Assembly: GCA_021234155.1 (NCBI GenBank)
Contig: JAJEKV010000008.1
Location: 2,358,955 to 2,422,954, forward strand
From: Isoetes taiwanensis
Taxonomy: Eukaryota; Streptophyta; Lycopodiopsida; Isoetales; Isoetaceae
DNA length: 64,000 nucleotides
Direction of reading: 5' to 3'
Part shown: positions 22,141-33,059 of the stretch, piece by piece
Layout: each line of letters opens with the position of its first letter
Numbering within the stretch: position 1 is the stretch's first letter
Notes under the pieces: generated by a model
The model's database searches: none
Told to the model about the DNA's origin: nothing
What the model saw: only the letters and a program-made list of their open reading frames with translations
Translations under genes and position numbers: made by a program

Positions 22141-24140
22141 AAATGAGACAATTCAATGGATCCCCTCTCTTTCAAGGTTCCATGCTGGGATAATTTGTCT
22201 AAGGACCCTGACTTGAGGGCCAACTACCATGCATGGACCAGAATCTTCAAATTCCGTTCCCTATGGAGAAAAGAGGCCTTAACGCACAGAAATGCTGGAT
22301 GTTTCTCTCAAGAATGCTCTTGGATCAATTGGGTCTTTCAATCCTCCTTTCACAAGGAAAGCTGAAACTTTTAAGGGTATTTCCCCTGGATCTCCCCCTC
22401 CGTTCATGCTAAATTGAGTTCTTTTCATGAGTACCGTTGTTGTTGTTAAAGTCAATAAACATGGCATCAAACTTGATAAATTATGGGCTTTACTGTTTGA
22501 ATCAATAAAGGAATCCTCATTAATGCTATCTATTGGCTCCATTCTCCTTTTATCATGATTGAGTGTGGTAATAGACGATCTGCAAATTTTCTACTCAACC
22601 ATGGTCCCCTGGCTCTTGAATCCTTTCAAATTACTTTCCTCAAATGGGATCCTAAATTTGAAGTCACTAATTTGGATAAACTGTGTGTGGCTTCGACAAC
22701 TCTTCACGGCCTTAATCCTATTTACTGGAATGAAGACTGCCTTAAATTACTGTTTGGATTAATTGGCTCATACATATGCACGGAATATTCTCCTTACAAA
22801 CCCCCAAGATCTATTGTTCAAATTGATATATCCAAGGAAGTTCCAGTCCAAATCCCCTTCCTTGATGTCTTTGGCCAAAAAACCTCCCTTCCCTTAAGGT
22901 GGTCTGGTCTCATACCTCATTGTCATAATTGGGGTAAGGCACTTTTTTGGTATGAATCTTGCAAAAGAATTATCACCTTCAACCGGTATGAATGACGATC
23001 TATGTCCAAGCTGACCGACAAACAGAGAAGTCAATGAGAATAATATGGTCAATCAAAAGTCAACTCGTTGGTCCAAAACAAGTATGGGAGTCGATTACAA
23101 ATGATGGATCAAAATTCTAGGAAGCGGGCTTCTCATCATGATGCCTCAAACAAAATCGGTGATATTGGATTTCCGGATATTATCTCTCGAAGATAATAGA
23201 TTCCAGTGGACTAAAGTCAATGGCAGACTATAAAAGAATCCAAAGAAAGAAGAAGGTGAGGGATTCTCAAGATAACATGGCAACCTCTACAACTACCATC
23301 TAAGAAACATGATCAAGTCTTCTCCTTACCGAAAAGGGTTCTTCACAACAAATTAAGGTGTTGCATAAGGCTGCAAAGGATGGACAAAAAAGCAGATAAG
23401 GTCAGCCTTCATGAGACCTTAAATAAGATTATTTTGGAAGCCAAAACCTCTCGGTGGAAAAATGAGATCTCCTCATTTAACTTTGAAAAGGGTAAGAGTG
23501 GTTCATTAAACAAGAAAAGCAAACATGGCAAGGTCTCCCAAAAAAAGTTCAAACAAAGTAGCCAACCGCCGGTGATGAAATTGATCCTAGAGACACTTTG
23601 GTGGAGATTGTACCCGCCCAAATTTAACCTCTCTGTTTGTAATAACTTCAAGGTAGGCTGATAAGGTGGGCAAATCCTCCTCATGTCAACTCAATTGACT
23701 CCCAATCAAAATGGTAATACCAACCAATTTCAGGTATTAGCTAACCTTAACTCGAGTTAGATATGGATGTAATTTTGAGCAATTCCCATGACCTCTCAAA
23801 CAAAAATTGTCTTTCTCCCATTATTGATATTTCTCTGTCTCGATCCTTTTCTTCCCCACACTCCACTATTATTGATGACATTCTTTGAGCAATTAGCTTC
23901 CTTGCAAGAAGGTCTCAACTCTCAATCTCGGCCAGAGACTTGCCTTTGGAATTTAATGGATGAAGAGATTGTACAAGATACTCCAGATAGAGACATGATT
24001 TATCAAGACAAAGGCCAAGACATTTATGAAGAGACTTCAAAGCTTAGAGATCTTGGCAATTTACAGGAATGTCAAGAAATGGTCGCCACTTTATCGAATC
24101 AGATTTCTTCACCTCATATTTTTTTTGGTTAAACTCACAA
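22141..24140 (+). pseudogene. LINE ORF1 (DUF4283-like nucleic-acid binder), decayed
   Basis: The segment 22555-22995 shows the plant LINE ORF1 pattern: LNHGPLALESFQITFLKWDP, then LDKLCVASTTLHGLNPIYWN, LLFGLIGSYICTEY, IVQIDISKEVPVQIPFLD and a final Cys/His-containing stretch (HCHNWGKALFWYESC) where a CCHC knuckle is usual. This matches the DUF4283 fold ('W.P.f......l...WVrl.gLP..yw.e..l..ig..iG'). Upstream 22156-22365 and downstream 23380-24132 are hydrophilic, plausibly the rest of ORF1, but shifted between frames. ORF1 proteins bind LINE RNA in the ribonucleoprotein. Confidence 0.7.
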
Positions 24141-24474
24141 TAATTTGGACCATTCTCCTCCAATAAATAAAATGTTTGAATTTATCCCTGGGGTGCTTTT
24201 GAGGATAGTGATGTTGATTTGGATGTCTTTGATATAGATAAAGAGAATTGGGAGGGAGATAAGTTTCTTCTGGCGTGCCCTCCTCCTCCTCGGTTATCTC
24301 CAAATCTATCTCTTCTCGGACTAAGAATTTAGCTAAGTCCAAAACTATGACACCCCCTGGCTGAGCTCATTAATCGCATAATACTCAAACTGCTAATACT
24401 AGAAGTAAGGTTAAGAAGGAAAAGGAAAAAAGAAACTTCATAGACACCTAACCTTTGATTTCCTTTTTCTCTCG

Positions 24475-25210
24475 ATCCTTCCCGGTTTTTTCTATGAGGA
24501 TTCTTTCTTGGAATGTAAGGGGAATCAAGGGCCCTATCAAAAGAAGGAGAGCTATCTCCCAAATTAGGAGCTATAATGTTGACATCATTATGCTCCGGGA
24601 AGTTAAACTTCCTAAATTCGAAATCTCAATCTTGGTGATTGGATTTTCCCCAGTGCCTTTTCCACGGATTGAAGCCTCCGTAGAAGTGGGGGTATTATCA
24701 TGATCTGGAGAAACTTGAAACAGCTTTCTTTCTTTAATTCCCCCCAAGATGTGGCAAGGTGTTACCTTTGAATTTCAGGACTTCGACTTTTGGAGTGATT
24801 AATGTATATGCCTCCACTAACCCCAAAGATAGAGAATTACTCGACTGAAATTAACCTTTGGTTCTTGAATAATCCTATTTCGCATCGGATTATTGGGGGT
24901 GATTTTAACAATACTCTGATTGGAACATGAAGCTTGGCAACAAAATTAATATGTCCATTCCAGAGAAAATAATTGGGAGTCTCTAATATCCGACAATGCT
25001 TTGATCTATGTTCCCTCTTCCAACACCTCATATACCGGTCTAATAAACAAAAGGGGACAAAAGAGTTTTTTGTGCCCTTGATAGGTATTATGTCTGTAGC
25101 CCAAACTCCTCTCTCTGGGACAACTGCTTTGTTTCTAGTGATGAAGGCAATATAATCTCAGATCACCAGCCCCAATTCCTTTGCACAAAGCAGTTAACTC
25201 AAATTCCCAG
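24475..25210 (+). pseudogene. LINE apurinic-type endonuclease domain (relic)
   Basis: It opens with MRILSWNVRGIKGPIKRR near 24494, the standard start of plant LINE ORF2 endonuclease, and the catalytic-Glu region reads LREVKL (usually LQETK). Near 24890 HRIIGGDFNNTL preserves the GGDFN motif. Near 25158 ISDHQP preserves the SDH motif. Frames shift between these points. This nuclease nicks target DNA to prime reverse transcription, and the duplicated target flanking this copy shows it worked when the element inserted. Confidence 0.88.
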
Positions 25211-27200
25211 AGAAGGTAATGTCCCCTACAAATTTAAGCGTACTTTGCTTGAGAATGATTCCTTTGTGAAAGACTTTAGGGAATTCTATTTGCAAATTTC
25301 TGAAGAGAGAAACCAAAGACTCCATGAAAAGATTTTATGGCAGAATTAAGAAGATCAAAAGCTGGATAAAAGATTGGTCAAAAAGCAAGCATTTGTCCAA
25401 GATCAATGAGAAGGAGCAGTTGCTTTCCAAAATGAGGGATATTAGATCTCTTCTTCAGGATGATCCTTATAATTTAAACCTACAGATTGGGGAAGAGCTC
25501 TTGGAAAACTATTTGAAGAGTATTGAGGAAGTGGAAGCTAAGAGTTCAACTATAAAGTGTAAAAATTAAGTTCAAGCAAGGATATGGACTGGGATGGCGG
25601 TTCTAGATTTTTCTTCAAAATGGCTAAAGTCGGGCTCCTAAGGAACTCCATCACTCAAAGTTAGAACTGATGGGGTTGTTAGTAGAAGATCCCAAGCTCA
25701 TCAAAACCTTTTTTCAGGATAACTATGCTTCCCTCTTCTCCAAACTGCCTGCTAATCTCATTGACTCAGTCAAAGAGAAGAGTTTTCTAGATTTGCTGGA
25801 TAAGGTAATCCCCTCTCCCATTGAGGACATGGATGGTTCCTTTGTGGCCATTCCTGGTGAAGATGAGATTTTTAAGGTTTTAAGTTCTTTTGGTAAGAAT
25901 AAGTCTCCTGGACCTGATGGCCTTCCTTGTGAGTTTTTTATCCACTTCTGGGAAATTCTCAAGCATGACATTGTTTCTTTGGTTAGAGGTTTTTGGGAGG
26001 TCAATTACCTGCATCCTTCCATATCAGCTGGCTTTATTTCTCTTATTCCCAAAGTTGACAATCCTTCTACATTCTCTGATTGGAGGCCTATCTCCCTGAC
26101 CAATACCTCCTACAAGATCTGTGCTAAAATCATTGCTAACAGAATCAAGGATTATCTACAGAGAAATATCTCCCTTCATCAATCTGCTTTTCTCTCTAAC
26201 AGGTTTATCCTGGACAATTATATCACAGCTATGGAAGGTCTTCATTGGAATAGAATCTCCAACCAAAATTGTGTTCTTCTCAAGCTTGACTTCAAGAAAG
26301 CTTTTGATACTGTTAGATGGGATTTCCTTGACCTTGCTTTGTCTAAGATTGGTTTTCATCCCAAGTTGAGACTTTTAATTCAGGGCTTGAATGTCTACTC
26401 CAACTCTGCTATCATTTTGAATGGATCCCCTACTCATTTCTTCCCTCTTGCTCGAGGTGTGAGACAAGGTTGCCCTCTTGCTCCTTATCTATTTCGATTG
26501 TGGTCGATGCTCACAAGGGCTATAATTCATTTCAAGGATCTTGGTGAACTTAAGGGTCTTAAGATGCAGCGACAAACGATCTCTCTCTACTCTTTCCCAA
26601 TATGTTTGATGACACCTTTGCTTTCTTAGATCTTTGATATCTCTAATATTGAGTTTTTCTTGATATAATTAAACAATTCTCTGCTGATCCGGTGTTCATT
26701 TAAATCGGCCAAATGTGTGTGATCATTGGTGATAATATCCAACCCAATTTTGCTGATATTAAGGTTCTAAATTCCAACCAAAGGCCTACTCTTCTTAGTA
26801 TGCCTTTATCTCTAAATCCTAATCTGAAAGGTCTTTGGCAACCAATCATTGATAGAATCAAAAAGAAGTTGAATAATTTCAAAGGTGGCTTATCTCTAGT
26901 CAAGCGAGAACTTTAATTGCTAATTACGTTCTTGCTAGCTCTCACATCTACTTTTCTTCTGCTCTTGTGGCTCCCAAAGGGCATTTACTATGAGATAGAG
27001 AAAACAATCAGGAGATTTTTATGGAGGGATCTCATAAGGTTGGTTGGAAGTTTGTTACCAATCCTAAAGATCCGGGGCTTAGGGTGCAAAATCTACATCC
27101 GCAAGCTTGTGCTCTTCTTTGCCGTAAATACATCTGAAATCCTTGCTGAACAATTCAAGTTCTTCCTCTCTATTCATTAGATCTTGGCTGCTTTCCTCTC
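25211..27200 (+). pseudogene. LINE reverse transcriptase (relic)
   Basis: The frame 25670-26629 is the RT core: FGKNKSPGPDGLPCEFF, FISLIPKVDNPSTFSDWRPI, SLTNTSYKICAKIIANR, QSAFLSNRFILDN, LLKLDFKKAFDTVRWDFL, and GVRQGCPLAPYLF. These are the standard non-LTR RT blocks 1-5. The catalytic F/YADD block lies past a frameshift near 26.5 kb and is altered (NMFDDTFAFL near 26600, retaining DD). The thumb region continues at 26713-27180 with QPIIDRIKKKLNNF and an ALV-P-type stretch. Plant L1-like clade by sequence style. Unable to make a full enzyme as sequenced. Confidence 0.93.
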
Positions 27201-27419
27201 ATCCCGAAGGTCACCCCCTCTATTGGCCATATTCTTCCCGATTCATGCTTTAATGTCCTCCATCTTTGGTGCTAATACTTCCCCTCTTATGAGGAACATT
27301 ATTCATGCTTGGAATAAGGTGCATCTTTGCCTTTGATTATGCTCCCCTCGATTTGAACCCGCACATGTCAATTTTCTCGGAATCCTATCCTCAAGAATCA
27401 TCCAAATAAAGTTCTGGCT

Positions 27420-28320
27420 TTGAGACATCCGAGGGTGTACAAAAAGTGGTCTGATTATGGCTTCAAATTTATACAAGACCTATACATAAACAACAAGTTG
27501 ATTTCTTGGACCTATCCGAAGAACACTATCCATGGTACTTCAAGTGATAAAAAGATTTATTTTCACATAAAATCTTGTCACCTCATATCACGGGTAAATA
27601 ATATTGTGCCAAGGGCAACTAATTGGACTCTGGAGGGCAAATCTCATTACAAAGTTAGCAAGATATACTCTTTGATAAGTAAAAATGATGAACCCTCCAA
27701 GGCAAGTTCTAAGTGGCTTATCTCAGAGGAAGAAAGCAAAATTTTGTTCAAGGAGGTCTGGAACTCCTATTGCTTCCCTAAGACCGTCTCTTTATCCTGG
27801 CCGATAGCTAATAAAAGTGTCCCCAATTTACAATTGCTTGCCATTAGGAATGCCGATATTTCTGCTCTTTGCCATCTTGGATGCAATAGGGAAGAAAATC
27901 TTGAGCACATTTTCTTTTGCCCCAAGCTAAACCCCTTTTGGTCTTGGTTCTTTGATAATCTAGGACATCTTTACCCTAATAGGATTCCGTAATCTGTTGT
28001 CTTATATTCAAAATAAGTGTGCCTTTGCTAACTCTCTAATGTTTATTGCTCTCTAGGGAATGTCCGAAAGCTAGAAATAGAGTGGTTTATGGTATGAAAA
28101 AATTCTCAACTTTTTGGATCAAGGTCCACTTTCAATTTGATGTTAAGTCCATCGCATCGCCCATAAAAGGAAATATGCAAATAAATACAAGGAAATGGAA
28201 CTCAATTGGTCTTTTTTCAGGGTCTTTTGATTTATTTGCATCCAATCTTGGTGTCATCAATTCTAATTCCATTTTTCATGATGATGCTAGCTTACTTGAA
28301 GATATGTAAAACTAGTCCTG
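27420..28320 (+). pseudogene. LINE C-terminal zf-RVT region
   Basis: The frame 27420-27992 contains WTLEGKSHYKVSKIYSLIS, then FKEVWNSYCFPKTVSLSWPI, and CHLGCNREENLEHIFFCPKL, the zinc-binding reverse transcriptase domain (zf-RVT: 'W...lPpKv..F.W.......l.t...L..r.......C..C....Et..HlF..C'). The continuation at 28046-28309 is a decayed C-terminal segment. An RNase H domain was not recognised. Confidence 0.88.
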
Positions 28321-29058
28321 GGGAGATCAAGACACCTTCTTAAGAAAGACATTGGTCAAGATTTCAGTGTGTTATTTAGCAATATGTCTTTGGTGGAGCA
28401 GAGGCAAGCAATAGCATCAAGTTAGTAAGATTATTCTACTCAGAGGAAGTGGTGCGGGTTTACAACATGTTGACTTTCTCTCCATGTACCATCACTTCAT
28501 GACAGAGAATCGGTTCTCAGGGATACGAGGGAGCGATGTACACACATAGAATGTTGGCAGATCTATATGGCTCCTTGCTCTGTTTGAGTGGGGTTGATCC
28601 TTCTTGCATTGAGGAGATTGTTTGAACGTGACCTTGCGACGCTTATACCTTTGATTCTCGCTCCTTTCTATGCTTACTTCAATTCTAGACTTGACTCAAC
28701 ATGCCTTTAGCCTACCTTCTCTCTTTCATCCATCTTGAACTCATTACCGCCCTACCGGTCATCAATTGCTCAATCTTATCTCTTAATCTGGCTGGAGTTT
28801 TTGGTTGATTGTTACAGTCCCGTGTTGGTTGGGGTCGAGATTCCTCCCTCTCTATTGAAGTCATCTTTATCTTATAAGTTATTTTTGAGAAAAGTTCACG
28901 ATTTCTTGAAACTTGACTAGCATCACATATGTTGAGCAATACATTTTGTATTTATGCTACATAATTCTGGTGATAGACCTTGCTAAAATGTATTCTGCGG
29001 CTTTAAGCAGAATCATGTACTGTTTTTCTTGATTAATGGAAAAATCAACTCTTACTCT

Positions 29059-29059
<1 letters not shown>
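28321..29059 (+). other. LINE 3' region
   Basis: Sequence between the coding end and the poly-A tail. It has no recognisable motif apart from short frames and ends TTGATTAATGGAAAAATC just before the tail, which resembles the ends of plant LINEs. Confidence 0.6.

Positions 29060-29090
<31 letters not shown>
29060..29090 (+). repeat. LINE poly-A tail (31 A)
   Basis: An uninterrupted run of 31 A directly before the second copy of the target-site duplication. It defines the 3' end and orientation of the LINE. Its purity suggests a fairly recent insertion, in contrast to the many coding breaks. Confidence 0.95.
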
Positions 29091-29093
<3 letters not shown>

Positions 29094-29103
29094 GGCATGA
29101 AGG
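29090..29103. repeat. LINE target-site duplication, right copy
   Basis: The second ATATGGCATGAAGG (its first A may belong to the poly-A). The following GAAAG and the duplicated AAGG are what remains of the copia polypurine tract, directly against the 3' LTR. Confidence 0.9.
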
Positions 29104-29108
29104 GAAAG

Positions 29109-29767
29109 TGTTAGTATATCATGCCATATGTGGTGGTTCAATTGTTTTTGCATGTATGGATAATTTCAATTGAAAGAACACATGTCAGTTTCTATGCATG
29201 TCGGTGGAAAGGAAAAAACATAAAAAGGACGTTCTGGGTGTGACGAAATATGGCAGAAAGCAAACGGCCAGTCTGTGCAGTCTGTGTAGCAGATCGAATC
29301 GATCATTGAACTGATTGTTGTTGTCCTGGTGTTGACCAGAAGAGGATAGGATCCTGCTGCAGGTTCCGCAGCCGCTTGCTTGACCCGGCAGAGGTTTGGA
29401 TTCCGGAAGAGGTTTGGATTGATTATATAATTTGATTGTCTGTTGAAAATCGCAGATGCAGGATCGATTGGCGATGCACTCAGATGCAACCTAATTTACA
29501 TTTGTGCAGAAAAAGTTCCTGTTTCTAAAGTATCACGGACTTACTCGAAGTTCCAAATGAAGGAGAGATCAGTCTTGATATTTGAAGATTGAATTCGCCT
29601 CACCGGGTAAATCCTTTGTATTAATTTACAATACATCGCGGTTACGCCGCTTGCCTTAAGTTTGGCTTTGTGAAACTATTTCAGATATAAAGTTATAGTC
29701 ACGTCTCTGTAGTTTAGTTTAAAGATATTTGGCAATTTAACGCTGCTAGATATTTGGCAATTTAAGA
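29109..29767 (+). repeat. 3' LTR of Ty1/copia element
   Basis: It starts TGTTAGTATATC like the 5' LTR and is alignable along its length. At its end the motif GATATTTGGCAATTTAA is duplicated (around 29726 and 29749), adding about 25 bp compared with the 5' LTR. It is followed by CATAG, the right target duplication. Confidence 0.9.
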
Positions 29768-29772
29768 CATAG
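29768..29772. repeat. Target-site duplication, right copy (CATAG)
   Basis: CATAG after the 3' LTR matches 16016-16020 before the 5' LTR. The LTR/duplication boundary is ambiguous by two bases because CA could belong to either. Confidence 0.78.
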
Positions 29773-30276
29773 ATGCCCATCATGTTTCTCGCTTGTTTTG
29801 CATGGATCGAATTGGGACTCCCCAATCAATACAATAGATTTGGAAAGTGGGAGGTAACCCGACTTAAAACCGGTGTTGAGAAGAAAATGAGACTCTTGAA
29901 CAAGTCAATGAATGGATCAGTAATTTGATAGAGGTAGGTGACAATTTTGCAGTGGATGCTGAGGTAGACAATTCAGAGGGTGTGGACGTCTACATCCTCA
30001 AGTGCAATGTAACCCAAATGCACACTTGAAGATCCATACAAAGATGGATGGGGGCAAAAATTTGGAGTGCATGAGGTTATCTTAAGTGGACAGTATTATC
30101 AATTCTTGGGTAATTTCAAGTACATGTTGCTCATTAAACAACCCGAAGCCTCCGTGCACAGCCACGTGGTAAGATATCCTAAAATTGATATGGACAAAAT
30201 AGAAGGCACAGACATGTACAAAATTTCACAGGAGACCCATGAAAAAATTATGGCCAGTCTCCCAATAACATTGTAA
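29768..30276 (+). pseudogene. DDE-transposase-family gene, C-terminal part (relic)
   Basis: Directly after the copia 3' LTR the transposase-family reading frame resumes in the phase of the KGTKKIHC frame, with CPSCF. Next is NFAVDAEVDNSEGVDVYILK near 29940, then YKDGWGQKFG and the frame 30067-30276 with VHEVILSGQYYQFLGNF and HSHVVRYPKIDMDKIEG. In this family a 'GD.vav.....g..FyllkC...............G..v.G.Yy' module follows the catalytic domain. It is separated from its N-terminal half by the 13.7 kb copia/LINE insertion and carries internal frameshifts, so it is inactive. Confidence 0.7.
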
Positions 30277-30289
30277 TTCTTTGACACTT

Positions 30290-30810
30290 AACCAAATTGA
30301 TTTAATTCTTTGCAAGTGATTTGTTGTTCCAGCACCTAAGCATGTAAGCACACATTTGTATATATATTAATAATAGTGAGGATGCACAAGGGTGGTGTGC
30401 ATGGACACGCACTTCGAAATGAAGATTGAATTGTTGTTTAAGAATGTACATTTGTGACATTGGAATAACATTCACTTATTTATTTTGGTACCATCACTAT
30501 CCCAACATTCTTGGCAAAAATATAGTGTCAAGGCATTTCCTCGATGTGACATGTGCCAATTCCAATGGTCATACGAAATATTTAAGCCTGGTTACGAATT
30601 AATTGTTCTGTCACAAGGCGTGTGAGGTTTTTCGTACACGGACACGCCTAAGCATAGGATTTAAGCACTAGGCGCCTAATCATAGGATTTAAGCTCTTCT
30701 TACAAGCTCACGCTCCGCTTTAACCCGCTTCTTACGCAAATCCTCTTCTTCGCCCATTCCGCTCTATTTCCTAAGCACCATGGCCTCTCGCTAGTTCAAA
30801 GATGTAACGG
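30290..30810. other. Non-coding DNA with a short direct repeat
   Basis: No coding motif. The phrase CATAGGATTTAAGC occurs twice about 30 bp apart (30653 and 30684). Possibly the 3' flank of the transposase-like element; no inverted terminal repeat was identified. Confidence 0.4.
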
Positions 30811-30817
30811 AAATAAA

Positions 30818-31175
30818 GCACCCCAAGATGTGCTTAAGCGTGTGCTCGAGGATGCGGACGTCGCCCACAATACTGAGCTGTATTTCTTTGAGATGGTTCT
30901 TCCGGAAGCAAATCGGACACCGAGGACCGTGGAGGAAGAAGAAGGTAACTTAGTATTCTTTTGTTTTGCATTTTTTTTTTTTCTTTTGTTTTAACTAAAT
31001 GCTTTCTTTGTTTATAGAAGTTGAGCAGGAAGTGGAGAATTCTGAAGAGGAAGAGGAGGAGAATTCTGAGGAATCTGAGGAAGAGGGGAGGATGAAGAGG
31101 AAGAGGAAGAGCCCGATTCTGAGGAGGAAAAACAACTGATTTTTGAGAGTCACTACTGAAGACCACCCAAAAAGG
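30818..31175 (+). pseudogene. Two-exon coding relic with acidic tail
   Basis: A frame ending at about 30948 reads APQDVLKRVLEDADVAHNTE, LYFFEMVLPEANRTPRTVEE and then a GT donor (AAG|GTAACT). A pyrimidine-rich intron with poly-T follows. After TTTATAG at 31017 a Glu/Ser-rich exon begins (VEQEVENSEEEEEENSEESE). Basic Lys-Arg and later Lys-Pro-rich sequence (31143-31370) may be its out-of-frame continuation. Splice sites and phase are consistent with a genuine gene tail. I do not recognise the family; acidic tails occur in nuclear and transposon-related proteins. Confidence 0.45.
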
Positions 31176-31639
31176 CAAAGGAGGAGGGAATTGAGGAGAA
31201 CGCTTGGAGGAGCCCGGAATCAACCCAAAGCCCCTGAAAGCCCTGAAAGCCTCCCTCGAAAGCCCGAAAAGCCCCCAAAGCCTAAAGCCCGGCCCCAAGC
31301 CCCGCCCCCGACCCCGAAAGCCCAAGCCCGAAAGCCCCTTAAGACCGGGCCTTATGGCCTTTTTTGTAAAATATTTTGTTTATATATGAAGTTTTTGTCT
31401 CTAGCACTTTGTTCTTTGTTTTCATTTTTTTTCTCTATCAAATGTTCTTTTTGTCTATCAAATATATGAAGTTTTTTGTCTCATCTACTTTGTTCTTTGT
31501 TTTGTCTCACATTTTGTTTTTTCTATTATGTAAAGAATGAATTCATTTGATGTTCTTACTTCTATTATTCATGCAGGTGACAAAACATTGAATTCTTGTA
31601 CAGTCCATTCAAATTCTGCTTGAATGTAACAATGCTCTA

Positions 31640-32095
31640 GCTCAAACACTAAGCACTTTAATTAGTTTCAAAGAAGCTTGTGAGTAAGCACCGGTTAACA
31701 CGAGCACTTATGCAATGAAATGAAATAGCTTTAAACAGGTTATATAGCATAACAGTAAGCACTGCACCTTAACTGCACCTTAACTGCATGACAGTAAGCA
31801 CTTGATGACATTAACACTTCTGCAATGGCTTTCTAGCGTTAAGCAACTACATAGTAGCCGCCAATGATAACATGCTAAGCAAGACGACATTAAGACTGCA
31901 CTGCACTAGCACTTGCAAGCAATTTTTTTAAGCACTTGATAAGTTTTAAGCACCCCTTGCAACAAGATTGAACTAGATATAAACAATATAGCAAAACTTG
32001 TAGACAAGTCTCGCATTGAACTATATAAACAATATAGCAAAAACATTCTTAAATTAATATAAGATAAAGATGGTACATGAAAAGTGTAGGATTCC
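31640..32095. repeat. Irregular TAAGCAC-rich repetitive DNA
   Basis: The motif (T)AAGCAC(T) recurs many times between 31650 and 31950. CACCTTAACTG is duplicated in tandem at about 31766-31790. A 20 bp-class phrase, ATAAACAATATAGCAAAA, occurs twice at 31977 and 32024. No coding content. Looks like decayed simple or satellite-like DNA. Confidence 0.5.
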
Positions 32096-32369
32096 TTGGC
32101 CTAAATAAATGACAATCAGGCCAATAATCATAAATGTCTCAGGCTTAATCACAAGAATGGAGGATAACAATCTTCATCACCATAAACCTTCTTCAATTCC
32201 TCATTCACAAGGGTGCACAAACCGCAATTGTTTTCCGAAAAGTCTTTCCAAGCATCTTCATAATCTTTCTATCCGTCATAGGCCGGGGCATGCAATTGTG
32301 TGTGTTCTTCACCAAGAACTTCATTTTTTTCTCGTCTTGGCCTGCAAGATTCCTTCTATCTTTGGGGTG

Positions 32370-32899
32370 AGTACTGTTAGCACTTCATCATAGACATCCA
32401 TCTTGAATGCAGGTACTAGCAGAAGTTTTCAGGGGCTGCTAAGGTAAGACTTGTATAATGAATCATCAAGAAGCAAAGTCTTACCTTTGAATCTTGGGTA
32501 TGACTCATACATTTTCCCAAGTGGCTTCATCATGACTGACAACCAGGGTTTGTCGTGGTGGGGAAAACTGGTCTTCACACATTTTTCCGCCCCCATACAA
32601 ATAGAAATCATTCCCTCAAATCGACATAGTACTTGCAGACATCTTCCACATTAGAGAGTTGCATTGATGACCATATACCAACACAACACTTCAGAACAAA
32701 GTCTTCGAAGAACACCGCTCGGTCCGAATATCACTTTCTTTCTGCTAGTGTATGTCATTGTCAATCCTGATTCCAAGCGTATGTGTTCATTTGCACCAAA
32801 AGTTTTTACCAACACACCATTTAAATCCAAGACAATGAGTTTATCTTTTGCTGCCAAATCAATATTTAGTACGTTGGAACATCCTGAATACCTACACAA
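32370..32899 (-). pseudogene. FCP1/NIF-like phosphatase (HAD), broken
   Basis: On the minus strand the frame 32651-32899 opens the HAD fold with KLIVLDLNGVLV, corresponding to the DxDxT motif but with Asn-Gly replacing Asp-Gly/Thr as in plant NLI-interacting-factor-like proteins. VIFGPSGVLRRLC follows. After a frame break, 32429-32611 gives AEKCVKTSFPHHDKPWLSVM, then KGKTLLLDDSLYKSYLSSP, the C-terminal HAD motif with the DD pair and the NIF-family 'DDSp.Ka...P' signature. The family dephosphorylates Ser/Thr residues, for example on RNA polymerase II tails. The missing middle and the frame change make this copy doubtful. Confidence 0.62.
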
Positions 32900-33059
32900 C
32901 AGGAATTATTACATGAATAAATAGATGAAAATGAAAAATGGGTTGAATGTGGAAACCTTTCTATATCAACAATGCCAGGATTCTCGACCTAACAGAATCA
33001 ACTGGTAATCCTACAATGAATGCAACAAAAGAAAATAAATAATATTCAATGTTTTAAGC

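Noticed and set aside
31143-31370. Proline/lysine-rich frame on the plus strand and long minus-strand frame (30834-31325)
   Set aside because: Both arise from a compositionally biased AAAGCCC-type stretch. The minus-strand frame is a shadow of the acidic and Pro-rich plus-strand sequence.
31640-31960. Regularly recurring TAAGCAC motifs resembling a CRISPR-like or satellite array
   Set aside because: Spacing is irregular, the motif is short and variable, and this is plant nuclear DNA. Kept only as low-complexity repetitive DNA.
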